A DNA stretch of 64,000 nucleotides from CAVYEM01 sp963767635 (GTDB lineage: Bacteria; Vulcanimicrobiota; Vulcanimicrobiia; Vulcanimicrobiales; Vulcanimicrobiaceae): the NCBI GenBank assembly GCA_963767635.1, contig CAVYEM010000003.1, forward strand, positions 1-64,000, written 5' to 3'. This document shows, one piece after another, positions 63,556 to 64,000 of the stretch (positions within the stretch are counted from its first letter, which is position 1; each line of letters begins with the position of its first letter). The notes beneath the pieces are model-generated. The model was not told the origin of the DNA. It saw only the letters and a list, made by a program, of their open reading frames with translations, and made no database searches. The position numbers were made by a program, and so were the translations under genes.

Positions 63556-64000
63556 ATGGAGAAAAGAGCGAATATCGCCGTCGAGTCTGCGGAAGTCGAC
63601 GAGCTGGACCTGCGTCTGTTGGAAGCGTTGCAGCGCAACGCGCGTTCCACTTTTGCCGAGCTCGGCTCCTCGTGGGACTCAAACCGCCGGCCGTGCACGA
63701 CCGCGTCAAACGCCTAGAGAGCAAAGGCTACGTGCGCGGCTATGCCGCCCAGCTCGACAGCAAACTGCTCGGCCTGGAATTGGTGGCGTTCGTGAGCTGT
63801 TACACCGCGCCGGACTGCAGTTACGATGCGTTCACCCGTACGCTGGCGCAGATGTGCGAAGTGCTCGAAGTTCACAGCGTTGCCGGGGAGGAGTCGTTCG
63901 TGCTCAAGGTCATGACGCGTTCGACCGGCCATCTCGACGAATTGCTCTCGCGCCTGAAGGCCGTGCCGGGCATGGCGCGGACGAAGACGACGATCGTTCT
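63556..64000 (+). CDS. Lrp/AsnC-family regulator, frameshifted, cut by window end
   Basis: Starts ATG 63556 with a helix-turn-helix region (LDLRLLEALQRNARSTFAELG). The frame then runs to a stop at 63717 as sequenced. Inserting one base near 63665 continues it as LVGLKPPAVHDRVKRLESKG and YVRGYAAQLDSKLLGLELV, then an RAM/AsnC ligand domain (VLEVHSVAGEESFVLKV) up to the edge. The restored protein is typical of amino-acid-sensing regulators. It may regulate itself and the divergent peptide-binding protein. Confidence 0.85.

Overview
This looks like chromosomal DNA of an uncultured diderm bacterium of roughly 60% GC. The outer membrane is inferred from LptF/G-, LptC- and LptD-type lipopolysaccharide export genes plus Lnt. 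The MurE DNPR motif points to meso-diaminopimelate peptidoglycan. Gene density is high, many stop/start codons overlap, and several lipoproteins carry Pro/Thr/Ser-rich linkers. That style fits Candidatus Eremiobacterota (WPS-2) or a relative, but this is a guess from style; no marker phylogeny was possible.

Layout. 1-10.5 kb: an AAA regulator fragment, an amino-acid permease, twin lipoproteins, groES-groEL with a sigma70-type promoter and CIRCE operator, an esterase-like enzyme and alanine racemase. 10.5-29.6 kb: one long minus-strand run, transcribed from 29.6 kb downward, holding the division and cell-wall cluster mraZ-rsmH-ftsL-ftsI-murE-murF-(CofE-like ligase)-mraY-murD-ftsW-(broken DUF2332 gene)-murG-murC-murB-ddl, then a LolA-like gene, citrate synthase and hisA. 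Its promoter overlaps three 10-bp-spaced MraZ boxes. 29.7-36.4 kb: accessory genes, namely an apparently autoregulated Fic protein, a VapC remnant, ferredoxin, a DUF2249-CRP fusion regulator, a sedolisin protease and a lytic transglycosylase.

36.4-47 kb: lptF/G and lptD, a 950-bp array of a hairpin-forming repeat, a metallothionein-like peptide, lnt-lptC-macro domain, and two KGG hydrophilins behind a sequence matching the sigma-B promoter consensus. 47-55.2 kb: a minus-strand group reading alpha-2-macroglobulin-like protein, polA, DUF192, mutM, rpsA, coaE. 55.3-64 kb: a broken secreted-protein gene, FAH-family hydrolase, three-gene NAD(P) transhydrogenase, two convergent peptide-binding lipoproteins and an Lrp/AsnC regulator with its own promoter and palindrome.

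Single-base frameshifts interrupt mraZ, ftsW, polA, lptD (two), the DUF192 gene, lrp, the DUF2332 gene (three) and a secreted protein gene (three). Because several of these genes are normally essential, I suspect residual sequencing indels rather than real loss. I describe the reconstructed genes and mark the breaks.
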